A stretch of DNA of 27,414 nt from CAYYNP01 sp964472545 (GTDB lineage: Bacteria > Planctomycetota > Planctomycetia > Pirellulales > Thermoguttaceae), in assembly GCA_964472545.1 (NCBI GenBank), contig CAYYNP010000115.1, forward strand, positions 1-27,414. Reading direction: 5' to 3'. Shown one piece after another: positions 1-8,269 of this stretch. The translations under genes and the position numbers were made by a program. The stretch's first letter is position 1. Each line of letters starts with the position of its first letter. The notes under the pieces were generated by a model, which was given only the letters and a program-made list of their open reading frames with translations, did not search any database and was not told the origin of the DNA.

Positions 1-24
1 TTGGACGGCATCGTGTAGAAAGGG

Positions 25-48
25 CCAGATTCTGGCGAATTCGGTTAC
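25..48 (+). repeat. REP-like 24-base hairpin repeat, copy A
   Basis: Copy A differs from copy B (166-189) at two bases. The core is two roughly 8-base arms around a TGGC loop, so each copy can fold into a small hairpin. Related copies lie at 16326-16349 (minus) and 16384-16407 (plus). Confidence 0.75.
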
Positions 49-165
49 GACGGGTGGCCGCGACGCTTTTCCGCAGTCAGCATTGCAACTTCTCTCGCTT
101 GGCCGGAAAACGCGTCGGGGTGGCGGAGCCACGAGAGGATCCGGTTCTCTGGCCATTACCTCCCG

Positions 166-189
166 CCAAATTCTGGCGAATTCGGCTAC
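166..189 (+). repeat. REP-like 24-base hairpin repeat, copy B
   Basis: Copy B is identical to the reverse complement of the copy at 16326-16349, more than 16 kb away. The two arms around TGGC pair with one G-T wobble. It lies in non-coding sequence upstream of lpxD. Confidence 0.8.
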
Positions 190-373
190 CGCCGCGCCGT
201 CGCGCCGGCACTGCTTCCAAGCGAGCCGTCTGGGGCCCTCAAAGCCCGCCGATTTCGACCGCGACTGCTGTTGTGTGATCTGGGGGATTGCGGTAAGTTG
301 GGCCGCCTTCATCTCTCAATCCCCTCTTCCGGGTAAACAAGGACGGGCCGCTGGAGGAAAGGAAACCGGCATC

Positions 374-1459
374 ATGAATACCAAGCTCGCCGAATTGGCG
401 GCACTCGTCGACGGCACTCTGCTGGGCGACGGCGATCTGTTGATCTGCGGGGCCGGCACACTCGCCGACGTGCAAGAGGGCCAGATTACGCTGCTCGACG
501 GCAGCGAAAAGCACCGCGATCTCAGCGGCTGTTCGGCGGCCGCGGCCGTGGTTCCCCGGGACTTCCGACTGGAGGGAATCGCTGCGATCGAGGTCGACGA
601 CGTGCACCGCGCGTTCACGGTGATCGTGGCCCATTTTCGTCCCCAACGCCAGGCAACACGCGTCGGCATCAGCCCCCAGGCGGCGGTCAGCCCCTCGGCC
701 AAGTTGGCCGACAACGTCGACGTCCACCCATTGGCGTTCATCGGCGACGACGTCAAGATCGGCGCCGGCTCGACGATCCACTCCGGCGCCCGGGTGATGG
801 CCGGCTCGCAGATCGGCGAGGACGTGACCGTCTATCCCAACGCCGTGCTGTACGAAAACACGGTCGTCGGCTCGCGCAGCGTGATCCACGCCGGGGCCGT
901 GTTGGGGGCCTATGGGTTCGGCTATGCGCTGGTCGAAGGGCGCCACGAACTCTCGGCCCAGTTGGGCAACGTGGAACTGGGCGACGACGTCGAGATCGGC
1001 GCCGGCACGACGATCGACCGCGGCACCTACGGCCCAACCCGTATCGGCGACGGCACTAAGGTCGACGACCTGGTGATGATCGCCCACAACTGCCGCATCG
1101 GACGGCACAACATGCTCTGCTCGCAGGTGGGCATTGCCGGCAGCACCTCGACCGGCGATTACGTGGTGATGGCCGGCCAGGTGGGCGTCCGCGACCACGT
1201 CCACATCGGCAACGGCGCCGTACTGGGGGCCATGTCCGGCATCACCAACGACGTGCCCGACGGCAGCCGCATGATCGGCATCCCCGCCACGCCCGAGCGG
1301 GAACAGAAGATCCGACTGGCCACGCTCTCGAAACTGCCCGAGATGCGCCGGCAACTGAAAACGTTGCAGCGGGTCGTCGATCGGCTCGCCGAAGAGGCCG
1401 TCGCCAACGAAGCGGCACTGCCGGGCGAAGAAACACCGCCCTGCCGCGTCGTCGCATAG
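374..1459 (+). CDS. lpxD: UDP-3-O-acylglucosamine N-acyltransferase (LpxD)
   Basis: LpxD transfers a hydroxyacyl chain from acyl carrier protein to the 2-amine of UDP-3-O-acylglucosamine, the third step of lipid A synthesis, in the cytoplasm. The 361-aa protein has an N-terminal uridine-binding region (about 1-100), then a left-handed beta-helix of hexapeptide repeats (about 100-310), then a helical C-terminal tail. The catalytic histidine is in the IAHN motif at His238, matching His239 of the E. coli enzyme (family knowledge). A YGFGY motif precedes it. The ATG at 374 is chosen because a GGAGG-type ribosome site lies about 15 bases upstream and homologous sequence starts there; the frame is open further upstream but unlike LpxD. 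The lipid A gene lpxI follows on the same strand. Confidence 0.93.
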   Translation: MNTKLAELAALVDGTLLGDGDLLICGAGTLADVQEGQITLLDGSEKHRDLSGCSAAAAVVPRDFRLEGIAAIEVDDVHRAFTVIVAHFRPQRQATRVGISPQAAVSPSAKLADNVDVHPLAFIGDDVKIGAGSTIHSGARVMAGSQIGEDVTVYPNAVLYENTVVGSRSVIHAGAVLGAYGFGYALVEGRHELSAQLGNVELGDDVEIGAGTTIDRGTYGPTRIGDGTKVDDLVMIAHNCRIGRHNMLCSQVGIAGSTSTGDYVVMAGQVGVRDHVHIGNGAVLGAMSGITNDVPDGSRMIGIPATPEREQKIRLATLSKLPEMRRQLKTLQRVVDRLAEEAVANEAALPGEETPPCRVVA

Positions 1460-1558
1460 GCCACAGCGGCGCAACGGAGAGATCACCCTCTAGGAGACTC
1501 TGCATTGGGGGGAAACGCTGAGCGAACAACGCGAATCGACGCGGCGCACCCCCGGCCC

Positions 1559-1618
1559 GGTGCGCGCGGAACCGATGCGCGCGGAACCGATGCGCGCGGA
1601 GACGATGCGCAACGAGAC
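1559..1618 (+). repeat. Tandem repeat, four 15-base units, just before the lpxI start
   Basis: Units at 1559-1573, 1574-1588, 1589-1603 and 1604-1618 share the pattern GATGCGCGCGGAACC with changes in the first, third and last units. The array is in frame with lpxI and would encode an Ala-Arg-Gly-Thr-Asp-rich stretch if a TTG start at 1505 were used. It ends nine bases before the ATG at 1628. Confidence 0.85.
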
Positions 1619-1627
1619 AAGCCGCGC

Positions 1628-2524
1628 ATGGGACTGATCGCCGGCTGGGGCGAGTATCCGATCATCGTCGCCGAAACGCTCCGCCGCCAGGGCTATGAAG
1701 TCTATTGTCTGGGCGTGATTGGCGAGGCCGATCGGAAGCTGGCCGAGGTGTGCCACGATTTCCAGTTCATGGGGCTGGCGAAATTCGGCCGGGCGATCCG
1801 CTACTTCCGGCGCCACCGTGTGACCGACGCCACGATGGCCGGTAAGATCCACAAGGCGCAGCTCTTCCGCCGCGGCGGTTGGATGCGCTACGTGCCCGAC
1901 CTGCGGACGATCCGCATGTTCATCCCCCACTTCTTCACGCGGCGCAAGGACTGCCGCGACGACACGCTCACCCGGGCCGTGATCGACGAGTTCGCCTCTG
2001 AGGGCATCCGGCTGGCCCCGGCCACCGACTTCGCCCCCGAAATGCTGGTCGAGTCGGGGCAACTCACGCGCCGCGGCCCTTCGTTCAAGCAGCAAAAAGA
2101 CATCGAATTCGGCTGGAAGCTGGCCAAAGAGATCGGGCGGCTCGACGTGGGACAGAGCGTGGCCGTTCGAGACCAGGCTGCGTTGGCCTTGGAAGCGATC
2201 GAGGGCACCGACGAGTGCATCCGCCGCGCCGGCCGGCTTTGCCGCGGCGGCGGCTTCACCGTGGTCAAAACGGCCAAACCCCGGCAAGACATGCGTTTCG
2301 ACGTCCCCACGATTGGCCTGCGAACGCTCGAGACCATGATCGAGGCCCGGGCCAAGGTGCTGGCCGTCGAGGCCGGACGGACGATCATCCTCAGACAGCC
2401 GGAGATGATCGATTTTGCGAACCGAAACAAGCTGATCATCGTATCACTCGAAAGTCATCGGCCGCTCGGCCCCCCGCCGACGGCCACCACTCCGGAGACC
2501 CCGAGCCGAACGAGGGAAAGGTAG
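1628..2524 (+). CDS. lpxI: UDP-2,3-diacylglucosamine pyrophosphatase (LpxI, DUF1009)
   Basis: LpxI hydrolyses UDP-2,3-diacylglucosamine to lipid X and UMP, replacing LpxH in many bacteria. The protein begins MGLIAGWGEYPIIVAE, the typical LpxI N-terminus, continues with GKIHKAQLF and ends with a domain carrying GGGFTVVKTAKPRQDMRFD and PTIG, which match the conserved C-terminal catalytic half of the family. From ATG 1628 it is 298 aa, close to the usual family length. The frame stays open back to a TTG at 1505, which would add 41 low-complexity residues from a tandem repeat; the ATG is preferred because homology starts there, although the ribosome site before it is not strong. It follows lpxD by 168 bases and probably shares its transcript. 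Confidence 0.9.
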   Translation: MGLIAGWGEYPIIVAETLRRQGYEVYCLGVIGEADRKLAEVCHDFQFMGLAKFGRAIRYFRRHRVTDATMAGKIHKAQLFRRGGWMRYVPDLRTIRMFIPHFFTRRKDCRDDTLTRAVIDEFASEGIRLAPATDFAPEMLVESGQLTRRGPSFKQQKDIEFGWKLAKEIGRLDVGQSVAVRDQAALALEAIEGTDECIRRAGRLCRGGGFTVVKTAKPRQDMRFDVPTIGLRTLETMIEARAKVLAVEAGRTIILRQPEMIDFANRNKLIIVSLESHRPLGPPPTATTPETPSRTRER

Positions 2525-2869
2525 AAGAGTCTTGGACGTCGGACCATCCCGCGGTCACGCGCGGCCGACCTACAGACCATCGGGCATCTCAAGCGTTATT
2601 CGTCGGTTTGACCCGATCGTCTCAACGAAGCCGCCGCAAGACGTCCATCCCGCAACTTTTTTCACTCCCCATCTCACTTCCCACTATCCCACCGCGTTTC
2701 TCGAAGAAGCCGGGGTCTCCGGGTTTTTCCTTTGACGGCACTGAAGGCCGATCGGAACGTCCTGCCGCGACGGTCCGAAGCGTCGTTTGCACAAAACGTG
2801 CCCATCCTTGGGTGTCGCTCTCCCGCAATTCGCTTGCCACCTCACCTTGGATGCTCTATCCTCACCGGC
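2525..2869. other. Intergenic region between lpxI and the nucleosidase-like gene
   Basis: No gene is supported. A weak terminator-like structure lies at 2710-2728: CCGG, a five-base loop, CCGG, then a run of five T. The stem is only four base pairs, so its activity is doubtful. No clear promoter was recognised. Confidence 0.4.
2710..2728 (+). terminator. Weak candidate terminator after lpxI
   Basis: A four-base CCGG/CCGG stem with a five-base loop is followed by G and five T residues. It lies about 190 bases past the lpxI stop. The short stem makes this tentative. Confidence 0.25.
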
Positions 2870-3742
2870 ATGGTACTGCATCCCCTCCTACGCACCTGGG
2901 TCCGTAACGTGGCTGCCGCGAAGGTCCGCGAAAAGGCGGCCGACGCGGCGAAGCGTCACGCCCGGGCGGCGACCGACGTGGTCGAGGACGCGGTGTCCGA
3001 CGCCCCGCCGCGGCCCTGCGACGTGGGACTGGTCTTCGCACTGCGAATCGAAAGCGGCGACTTAGAAGACCTGCTGCAAGAGAAGATCACCGTCAAGGCC
3101 TCCGGCTTCACGGTCATCAAGGGCACGCTGAACCAGCGCCGCGTGGCGATCGCCGTCTCCGGGCCCGGACGAAAACGGGCCGCCAAGGCCACCGACGGGC
3201 TAGTTTCAGGCCATCCGCCGGCGTGTGTCATTTCGACCGGATTCGCCGGGGGCTTGCGGACAGAGTTGAAGCTGCACGACGTGCTGATCGCCGACAGTCT
3301 TGCCGACGTGGCCGGCAACAGGCTGCCGATCGATCTGAAGGGCGACGCCGCCGGGGCGTCCGAGGTGCCGGGCGTCCACGTCGGCCGCCTGGTGACCGCC
3401 GACAAGGTAATCCGCCTGCCCGAGGAGAAGCTTGCCCTGGGCGAGAAACACGCCGCGGCCGCCGTCGACATGGAGACCTTCGCCGTGGCCGAGGCGTGCC
3501 GCCGGGAAGGGATCCCGTTCTTGTCCGTCCGCGTCATCAGCGACACGGTCGACGAAACGCTGCCGCCGGATCTGCACAACCTGATCAGCCAACAGTCCCC
3601 CGCCGGCAAACTGGGCGCCGTCGCCGGGGCCCTCTGGCGGCGCCCTTCGAGTGTGAAAGACATGTATCGGCTTCGCGAGAACGCCCTAATGGCCTCCGAG
3701 CGTCTGGCGAAGTTCCTCGCCGAGATGATCGCCGGGCTGTAG
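2870..3742 (+). CDS. Nucleoside phosphorylase/MTA-SAH nucleosidase-like protein
   Basis: This 290-aa protein belongs to the purine nucleoside phosphorylase/UDP fold, the fold of 5'-methylthioadenosine/S-adenosylhomocysteine nucleosidase and of hopanoid-linked HpnG. A charged N-terminal extension of about 48 residues precedes the core, which starts near CDVGLVFAL. The glycine-rich STGFAGGL segment, the VDMET motif (Glu202) and the VRVISD motif (Asp225) match the ribose- and base-binding signature of MTA/SAH nucleosidases. The substrate cannot be fixed from sequence alone; no hopanoid genes are adjacent. The ATG at 2870 was chosen because the N-terminus fits from there; an open frame continues upstream without family similarity. 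It stands alone between two intergenic regions of more than 340 bases. Confidence 0.8.
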   Translation: MVLHPLLRTWVRNVAAAKVREKAADAAKRHARAATDVVEDAVSDAPPRPCDVGLVFALRIESGDLEDLLQEKITVKASGFTVIKGTLNQRRVAIAVSGPGRKRAAKATDGLVSGHPPACVISTGFAGGLRTELKLHDVLIADSLADVAGNRLPIDLKGDAAGASEVPGVHVGRLVTADKVIRLPEEKLALGEKHAAAAVDMETFAVAEACRREGIPFLSVRVISDTVDETLPPDLHNLISQQSPAGKLGAVAGALWRRPSSVKDMYRLRENALMASERLAKFLAEMIAGL

Positions 3743-4125
3743 CGACGTTCCCATGGCCAGCTCTGCCCGCACTGCTCCTGCGAAGCAGCAGCACCCTGTA
3801 GAGGGGCAGAAGCACACCATATCCCGTTCCACGCCGAGACGCTGTGCATATGCGCGGTATGCGAAGAATGGAGCGTTTTTGTTGACTTTGTCTATTGAGC
3901 CATCCTTTCCGGTTAAGAAGAACCGCCAAAGTTTAAGGATTGGGCTGCCGATACCAACTTTGCCGATTAGTCCGTCTGGCGACTCGCGCAGATTGCGCAG
4001 CTCGACCGGCGGTGCCCGGCCCGGGGGGGATCGGGACCATTCCAAGCGGCGGAAGACGGCCACGTGCGTTCTCGGACCTACGAGACCACCGGCCCTTCTG
4101 CGGCGGCCAACCGTAACAGGAATGC
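3743..4125. other. Intergenic leader region upstream of the TolC-type gene
   Basis: No gene is supported. A hairpin lies just after the nucleosidase stop (3762-3810). The stretch at about 3870-3970 is poorer in GC than its surroundings and contains a 7-base inverted repeat, CAAAGTT at 3927-3933 and AACTTTG at 3956-3962, and two GCCGAT boxes. TTGACT at 3882-3887 resembles a -35 box, but no matching -10 was found at the usual distance. Confidence 0.45.
3762..3810 (+). terminator. Hairpin downstream of the nucleosidase gene, possible terminator
   Basis: TCTGCCC at 3762-3768 pairs with GGGCAGA at 3804-3810, and an inner CTGCT/AGCAG stem sits inside. It begins 20 bases after the stop codon. There is no T-run, so rho-independent activity is uncertain. 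Confidence 0.3.
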
Positions 4126-6456
4126 ATGCTCATGCGTCGGCAACACCCCCTGCTCGGCCTACTGATTGCCACGATGCTGCTTGGCGGATGCCGTCCGCAG
4201 CAGCCATTCTATCTGTTTAACGACGGCGATTTCTCCCACTACATCGATCAGGCGACCGAGTTGGAGAACCCGGATATCGAGGAGACCACGCTCGACGAGG
4301 TCCGCCACGCGATCAAACCGTTCTCGTTGACCAACCCGCCGCCCGAGGACGCGATTTGGGACCTCGAACTCAAGGACGCCATCCGCTATGCCCTGGCCAA
4401 CAGCAAGGTGATGCGGTCGATCGGCGGGCAGATTCAGGGCCCGCCGGACTATCTGGTGCGGTCGGTCGAACAGGCCATCACGATCTACGACCCGGCGATC
4501 ATCGAGACGAATCCCCGCTTCGGCGTCGAGGCGGCCCTGGCGGCGTTCGACGCCTCGCTGTCCAACAGCGTCTTCTGGGAGAAGATGGACAGCCCGCGGA
4601 ATACCTTCCGCGGCGTCGGCATCGAAGACTTCTTCCCCCGCATTGCCGAAGGCGATATGGGACGCTTTACGACCCAGTTGAGCAAGACGACCGCCGTGGG
4701 CAGCACGTTCAGCCTCACGCACAACGTCAACTACGACCGGCAGAACATCAGCCGAATCTTCACCAGCGACTGGCAGACCAACGTCGAGGCCGAATTCCGG
4801 CAGCCGCTGTTGCGGGGCAACGGCGTGCAATACAACCGGATCGCCGGACCCGGCGCGATTCCCGGCTTCAACAACGGCGTGATGATCGCCCGGATCAACA
4901 CCGACGTGGCCTTGGCCGATTTCGAGGCCGGCGTACGCGACCTGGTCTACGACGTGGAGGTCGCCTACTGGGAACTCTACTTCTCCTACCGCAGTCTGCA
5001 CGCGGTGATCGCCGGCCGCGATAGCGGACTGCGAACCTGGCAGCAGATCAACGCGGAAGTGGAGGCCGGCAGCGGCCCGATCCACGAAGAGGCCCGGGCC
5101 CGCCAGCAGTACTTCGAGTTTCGCGGCCAAATGGAAGCCTCGCTCAGCGCGCTCTACGCGGCCGAGCGGAAGCTCCGCTACATGATGGGGCTGGCCCATA
5201 CCGACGGCCGGTTGATCCGCCCGTCGACCGAGCCGAAGCTGGCCTCCTGGCCGATCGATTACGAGCAGGCCCACGCCGACGCCTTCGCCCGCAGTGCCGA
5301 GCTTCGCAAGCAGCGTTGGCAGGTCAAGCGGCGGGAGCTCGAGTTGATCGCCGCACGCAACTACCTGCTGCCGCGTGTGGACGCCGTGGGAACGTATCGC
5401 TGGCTCGGCCTGGGCGACGACCTGCTGGATCTCAGCAGCGACGCGGTCGGCGAATTCGACAACGCCTATCAGAACATGCTCGACGGCAACTACAACGAAT
5501 GGAGCTTCGGGGTGGAGATGCAGATTCCGCTGGGATTCCGCAAGGAGACGTCGGGCGTACGGCATGCCCAATTGAACATTTCCCGGGAACGAGCCCGGTT
5601 GCAGGACCTGGAATTAGAGGTTTCCCACCAATTATCGCACGCCATCAGCGAGATGCAGGCGGCATTGGTGTTGGCCCAGACGCACTTCAACCGCCGCCGG
5701 GCGGCCCAATACGAGGTCGATACGGCCTGGATCCTGTATAAGCAGGGCTTGGGACAGTGGACGCTCGACCAGGTGCTCGACGCCCAGCGGCGGCTGGCAC
5801 TGGCGGAAAACGCCTATTATCGTTCGCTGATCGACTACAACAAGGCGATCGCCGACGTGCATCTTCGCAAGGGCACGCTGTTGGACTATAATGGTGTCTA
5901 CTTGACCGAAGGCCCCTGGCCCAGCAAGGCCTTGTTCGACGCTCGTCGACGTGCCCGGGCTCGCGACTCCAGCTTCTACCTCGACTACGGCTTCACGCGG
6001 CCGAACGTTGCCAGCCGGGGACCGGTGCGACAAAAAGCCGTCGGTGCGGCCGGGCCGCTCGAAGACGGTACGATCATCTACGAAGAAGGAAGCTCAGCGA
6101 CAGGACCGGAGATCATCCCCGCGCCCGAACCGAAGTTGGCCGAACCGAGACTGGCTCCGCCACTCTCCGGCGAACCGGCCGGCGACGCGAACGAGCCGCC
6201 GACCCCCAAGCCGCCGATGCCCGAGCCGCCGGCCCCCGTGTCGACGATCTCGGAACCGGACGTTGTTCCCTCGGGCGGCGGTACCACGACGCGGACGGAG
6301 ACCACGGGCGACGGCAATTCGGCCGGCGCCTGGCGGCCTCGAGCGGGCGGACACACCGGGGCCACGAGAGTAGACACCCGGCATGAAACTCACGCGAATC
6401 CATCGGCTGCTGAAACTGATTGGACTGCTGCAAGCGGGGCCCGGGTACAACGTTGA
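4126..6456 (+). CDS. TolC-family outer-membrane efflux lipoprotein
   Basis: The protein is predicted to form the outer-membrane channel of an efflux pump or type I secretion system. It starts with a lipoprotein signal whose lipobox LLGGC places the acylated cysteine at residue 22. Two outer-membrane-efflux repeats follow; visible family segments are YDVEVAYWELYF (about 275-290) and, near 526-580, a helix with YKQGLGQWTLDQVLDAQ. Residues from about 636 to 776 form a proline-rich, low-complexity tail not typical of TolC, making the protein unusually long at 776 aa. Two in-frame ATGs (4126, 4132) share an AACAGGA ribosome site; the first is listed, the second is equally likely. No inner-membrane pump or adaptor gene is in the window. 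Its 3' end overlaps the WYL gene by 74 bases. Confidence 0.85.
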   Translation: MLMRRQHPLLGLLIATMLLGGCRPQQPFYLFNDGDFSHYIDQATELENPDIEETTLDEVRHAIKPFSLTNPPPEDAIWDLELKDAIRYALANSKVMRSIGGQIQGPPDYLVRSVEQAITIYDPAIIETNPRFGVEAALAAFDASLSNSVFWEKMDSPRNTFRGVGIEDFFPRIAEGDMGRFTTQLSKTTAVGSTFSLTHNVNYDRQNISRIFTSDWQTNVEAEFRQPLLRGNGVQYNRIAGPGAIPGFNNGVMIARINTDVALADFEAGVRDLVYDVEVAYWELYFSYRSLHAVIAGRDSGLRTWQQINAEVEAGSGPIHEEARARQQYFEFRGQMEASLSALYAAERKLRYMMGLAHTDGRLIRPSTEPKLASWPIDYEQAHADAFARSAELRKQRWQVKRRELELIAARNYLLPRVDAVGTYRWLGLGDDLLDLSSDAVGEFDNAYQNMLDGNYNEWSFGVEMQIPLGFRKETSGVRHAQLNISRERARLQDLELEVSHQLSHAISEMQAALVLAQTHFNRRRAAQYEVDTAWILYKQGLGQWTLDQVLDAQRRLALAENAYYRSLIDYNKAIADVHLRKGTLLDYNGVYLTEGPWPSKALFDARRRARARDSSFYLDYGFTRPNVASRGPVRQKAVGAAGPLEDGTIIYEEGSSATGPEIIPAPEPKLAEPRLAPPLSGEPAGDANEPPTPKPPMPEPPAPVSTISEPDVVPSGGGTTTRTETTGDGNSAGAWRPRAGGHTGATRVDTRHETHANPSAAETDWTAASGARVQR

Positions 6457-7357
6457 CGCGCTCGCCGTGGCGTGCGAGGTCAGCCGGCGGACCATCTTTC
6501 GCGATCTGGAAACGCTGCGTCTCTCGGGCATCCCGTTGCACTTCGACGACCGGCGGCAATGCTATCGGCTGGGCGGCACCCAATACCTTCCGCCGACCAA
6601 CTTCACGGCGGAGGAGGCCCTCTCGCTGATCGTGCTCTGTCACGAACTGGGCGATAGCTCCGGCCTGCCGTTCTTCGGCCCGGCCCGCAGCGCGGTCGTC
6701 AAGCTGGAGAGCAACCTGCCGTCGCGGCTGCGGCAACAGTTGGGCGAAATGGCCAGCGCCGTGCAGATCAAGCCGCCGCCGCGCAACCCTCTGGAAGGCC
6801 GGCAACCGGTCTACGAACAACTGCTCGAGGCCATCTCCACCCGCCAAGCCGTACGCATTCGCTACGGCAGCCTCACCGAATGGGAAGAGATCTGCACGCG
6901 GCTGAGCCCCTACCGGCTGCTGTTCAGCCGGCGGAGTTGGTACGTCATCGGCCGTTCGTCGATGCACCGCAGCACGCGGACCTTCAACGTGGGCCGGATC
7001 GTGAATCTAGAGCCGCTGGAAGACGGCTTCCAGGTACCCCGCGGCTTTTCGATCGAGCGTTACCTCCGCAACGCCTGGCACCTGATCCCCGAGCCGGGGC
7101 CCGACTACGAGGTCGTCGTCCGTTTCGAGAAGATGGTCGCCCAGAACGTGGCCGAAGTGGCTTGGCACAAGACGCAGCACGTGGAACAACGCGAAGACGG
7201 CTCGATCGAGTATCGCGTCACCGTCTCCGGCCTGGGCGAAATCTCCTGGTGGATCCTCGGCTACGGCGATCAGGCCGAAGTGCTCCGCCCGGAAAAGCTG
7301 CGGCGGATGGTGGCGGAGCGGGCGCGGCGGTTGGCGGAGCGTTATGCAGGGGATTAG
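6383..7357 (+). CDS. WYL-domain transcriptional regulator with N-terminal HTH
   Basis: This 324-aa protein is predicted to be a DNA-binding regulator. An HTH_11/DeoR-like winged helix occupies about residues 1-60, with the recognition helix around VSRRTIFRDLETL. The WYL domain spans about 140-215 and includes the SWYVIG segment and the arginine-rich RSTRTFNVGRI that usually lines the ligand site. A C-terminal WCX-like region follows from about 230. WYL proteins sense ligands or nucleic acid and often regulate DNA damage or defence genes (family knowledge); no target is evident here. The start overlaps the end of the upstream TolC-type gene by 74 bases in another frame, suggesting co-transcription. 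The ATG at 6383 is kept because the HTH begins there. Confidence 0.88.
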   Translation: MKLTRIHRLLKLIGLLQAGPGYNVDALAVACEVSRRTIFRDLETLRLSGIPLHFDDRRQCYRLGGTQYLPPTNFTAEEALSLIVLCHELGDSSGLPFFGPARSAVVKLESNLPSRLRQQLGEMASAVQIKPPPRNPLEGRQPVYEQLLEAISTRQAVRIRYGSLTEWEEICTRLSPYRLLFSRRSWYVIGRSSMHRSTRTFNVGRIVNLEPLEDGFQVPRGFSIERYLRNAWHLIPEPGPDYEVVVRFEKMVAQNVAEVAWHKTQHVEQREDGSIEYRVTVSGLGEISWWILGYGDQAEVLRPEKLRRMVAERARRLAERYAGD

Positions 7358-7641
7358 ATCACGGATCGGCGCACGCGCGTACGATTGAGGGGCCAGTGAT
7401 TAGGGACTAGCGGATACGGCGAGTGGCTTGCCAGCCCATCTTCTCGGTCCGCGGCCTTCCCTCGCCCCTAATCCCTCGCCCCTAATCCCTTGCCCCTAGC
7501 CCCTGGCGTAGCTGCCACGATACGCCCCGAGTTCTGGGCTCGTCCGCTACCCGCTGCCGCCGCCGCACCGATGCCCAGGGCCAAAACTCCCTTGTGAAAA
7601 TCGCGACGTTTCAAGATAGGTTCCTTGGTCTCGTGTTCGGC
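7358..7641. other. Intergenic region with short tandem repeats
   Basis: No gene is seen. It contains a 14-base tandem array at 7461-7502 and, near 7385-7412, a segment resembling the reverse complement of that repeat (GTGATTAGGGACTAG). The two could pair into an imperfect hairpin between the convergent WYL and rhaM genes. Confidence 0.5.
7461..7502 (+). repeat. Tandem repeat, three 14-base units
   Basis: CTCGCCCCTAATCC is present exactly at 7461-7474 and 7475-7488, with a third copy at 7489-7502 carrying three changes. Confidence 0.9.
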
Positions 7642-7980
7642 CTACGCCTGGAAGAAGACTTGCTGCATGGGCGCCCAGACTTCACCGGGCGGGAGGTCCT
7701 CGACGGGCTCCAAGCACGGCTTGCACTCGTCCCACCATCGCTGCACTTCCGGGTCGGCGGCCATCGCCTGCATGTCGGCGTCGAAATCGTCGCCCGTGTA
7801 TTCGAGGTAGCTGAACAGGTAGTATTCGCCGTCGGGGAGTTGCTTGAGGAAGATCGAGTAGTTCTGCAAGTGGCAGCTTCGGTTCCGCTCGATCACCGCC
7901 GGCCAGGTGTTGGCGTGCAGTTCGACGTAGCGATCGACCATCTCCGGTTTGGCCTTGGTAACCCATCCCATGCGTTTCAT
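7642..7980 (-). CDS. rhaM: L-rhamnose mutarotase (RhaM)
   Basis: RhaM interconverts the alpha and beta anomers of L-rhamnose, feeding the beta or alpha form to the isomerase. The 112-aa length is near the 104-aa E. coli enzyme. Tyr18 and His22 in RYVELHANTWPAV fall at the same positions as the catalytic Tyr and His of E. coli RhaM, and a WWDEC segment supplies the conserved tryptophans. A dimeric ferredoxin-like alpha/beta barrel is expected (family knowledge). The ATG at 7980 has a CGGAG ribosome site about nine bases upstream; the open frame beyond it is not family-like. It is convergent with the WYL gene and lies 8.5 kb from a RhaT-like transporter. No rhamnose isomerase, kinase or aldolase is present. 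Confidence 0.9.
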   Translation of the reverse strand: MKRMGWVTKAKPEMVDRYVELHANTWPAVIERNRSCHLQNYSIFLKQLPDGEYYLFSYLEYTGDDFDADMQAMAADPEVQRWWDECKPCLEPVEDLPPGEVWAPMQQVFFQA

Positions 7981-8007
7981 GATTCGAACTCCGGGGCTAT
8001 GTCCGAT

Positions 8008-8100
8008 AGTAGGCATCTTGCTCCGCAAGATGCAACGACGTCTCAATTGGCATCTTGCTCCGCACGACGGAGTGACATCTCGCGGAGCGAGATGACTACT
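8008..8100. repeat. 93-base repeat element with 19-base terminal inverted repeats
   Basis: The left arm AGTAGGCATCTTGCTCCGC (8008-8026) matches the reverse complement of the right arm (8082-8100) at 17 of 19 positions. A further internal copy of CATCTTGCTCCGC lies at 8051-8063. The same core, CATCTCGCTCCGC preceded by AGTAG, recurs in the palindrome at 17664-17727. No coding capacity. It looks like a non-autonomous palindromic or REP-type element. Confidence 0.85.
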
Positions 8101-8269
8101 CTCTTCTCTCTTCTCGTTTCGCTCAACTGCCCGATTCTAGCCGTTGGCCGCCCGGCGGATCAAGCACCTTGGCCGAAAAGCCCGTTGCAGCTTTCCCGGC
8201 GATGGGATAGGCTGCCGGCTGGCAATGCCGCAAAACTCGCTCGGCTGCCACGTTCCCGGAGGGTCCCGC

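Larger units (their letters stand above)
1..373. other. Intergenic region upstream of lpxD with two REP-like repeats
   Basis: No convincing gene is visible. The first 18 bases read TTG GAC GGC ATC GTG TAG in frame 1, which could be the last codons of a gene entering from the left, but this is too short to judge. Two copies of a 24-base hairpin repeat lie at 25-48 and 166-189. The open frame running into lpxD from base 83 lacks LpxD-like sequence before base 374 and is read as non-coding. No clear sigma-70 promoter was found. Confidence 0.5.

Noticed and set aside
239..1486. Long open frame on the minus strand opposite lpxD
   Set aside because: It is antisense to a well-supported gene, its translation is Val/Asp/His-rich shadow sequence, and GC-rich codon bias makes such frames common.
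3882..3887. TTGACT as a -35 box for the TolC-type gene
   Set aside because: No -10 hexamer occurs at 16-18 bases, and the gene starts more than 230 bases later.
4159..5571. 470-codon minus-strand frame opposite the TolC-type gene
   Set aside because: It has no domain or ribosome site, and the plus strand carries a clear protein family.
7461..7502. Possible CRISPR-like array in the repeat-rich intergenic region
   Set aside because: The units are 14 bases, directly adjacent with no spacers, and only three in number.
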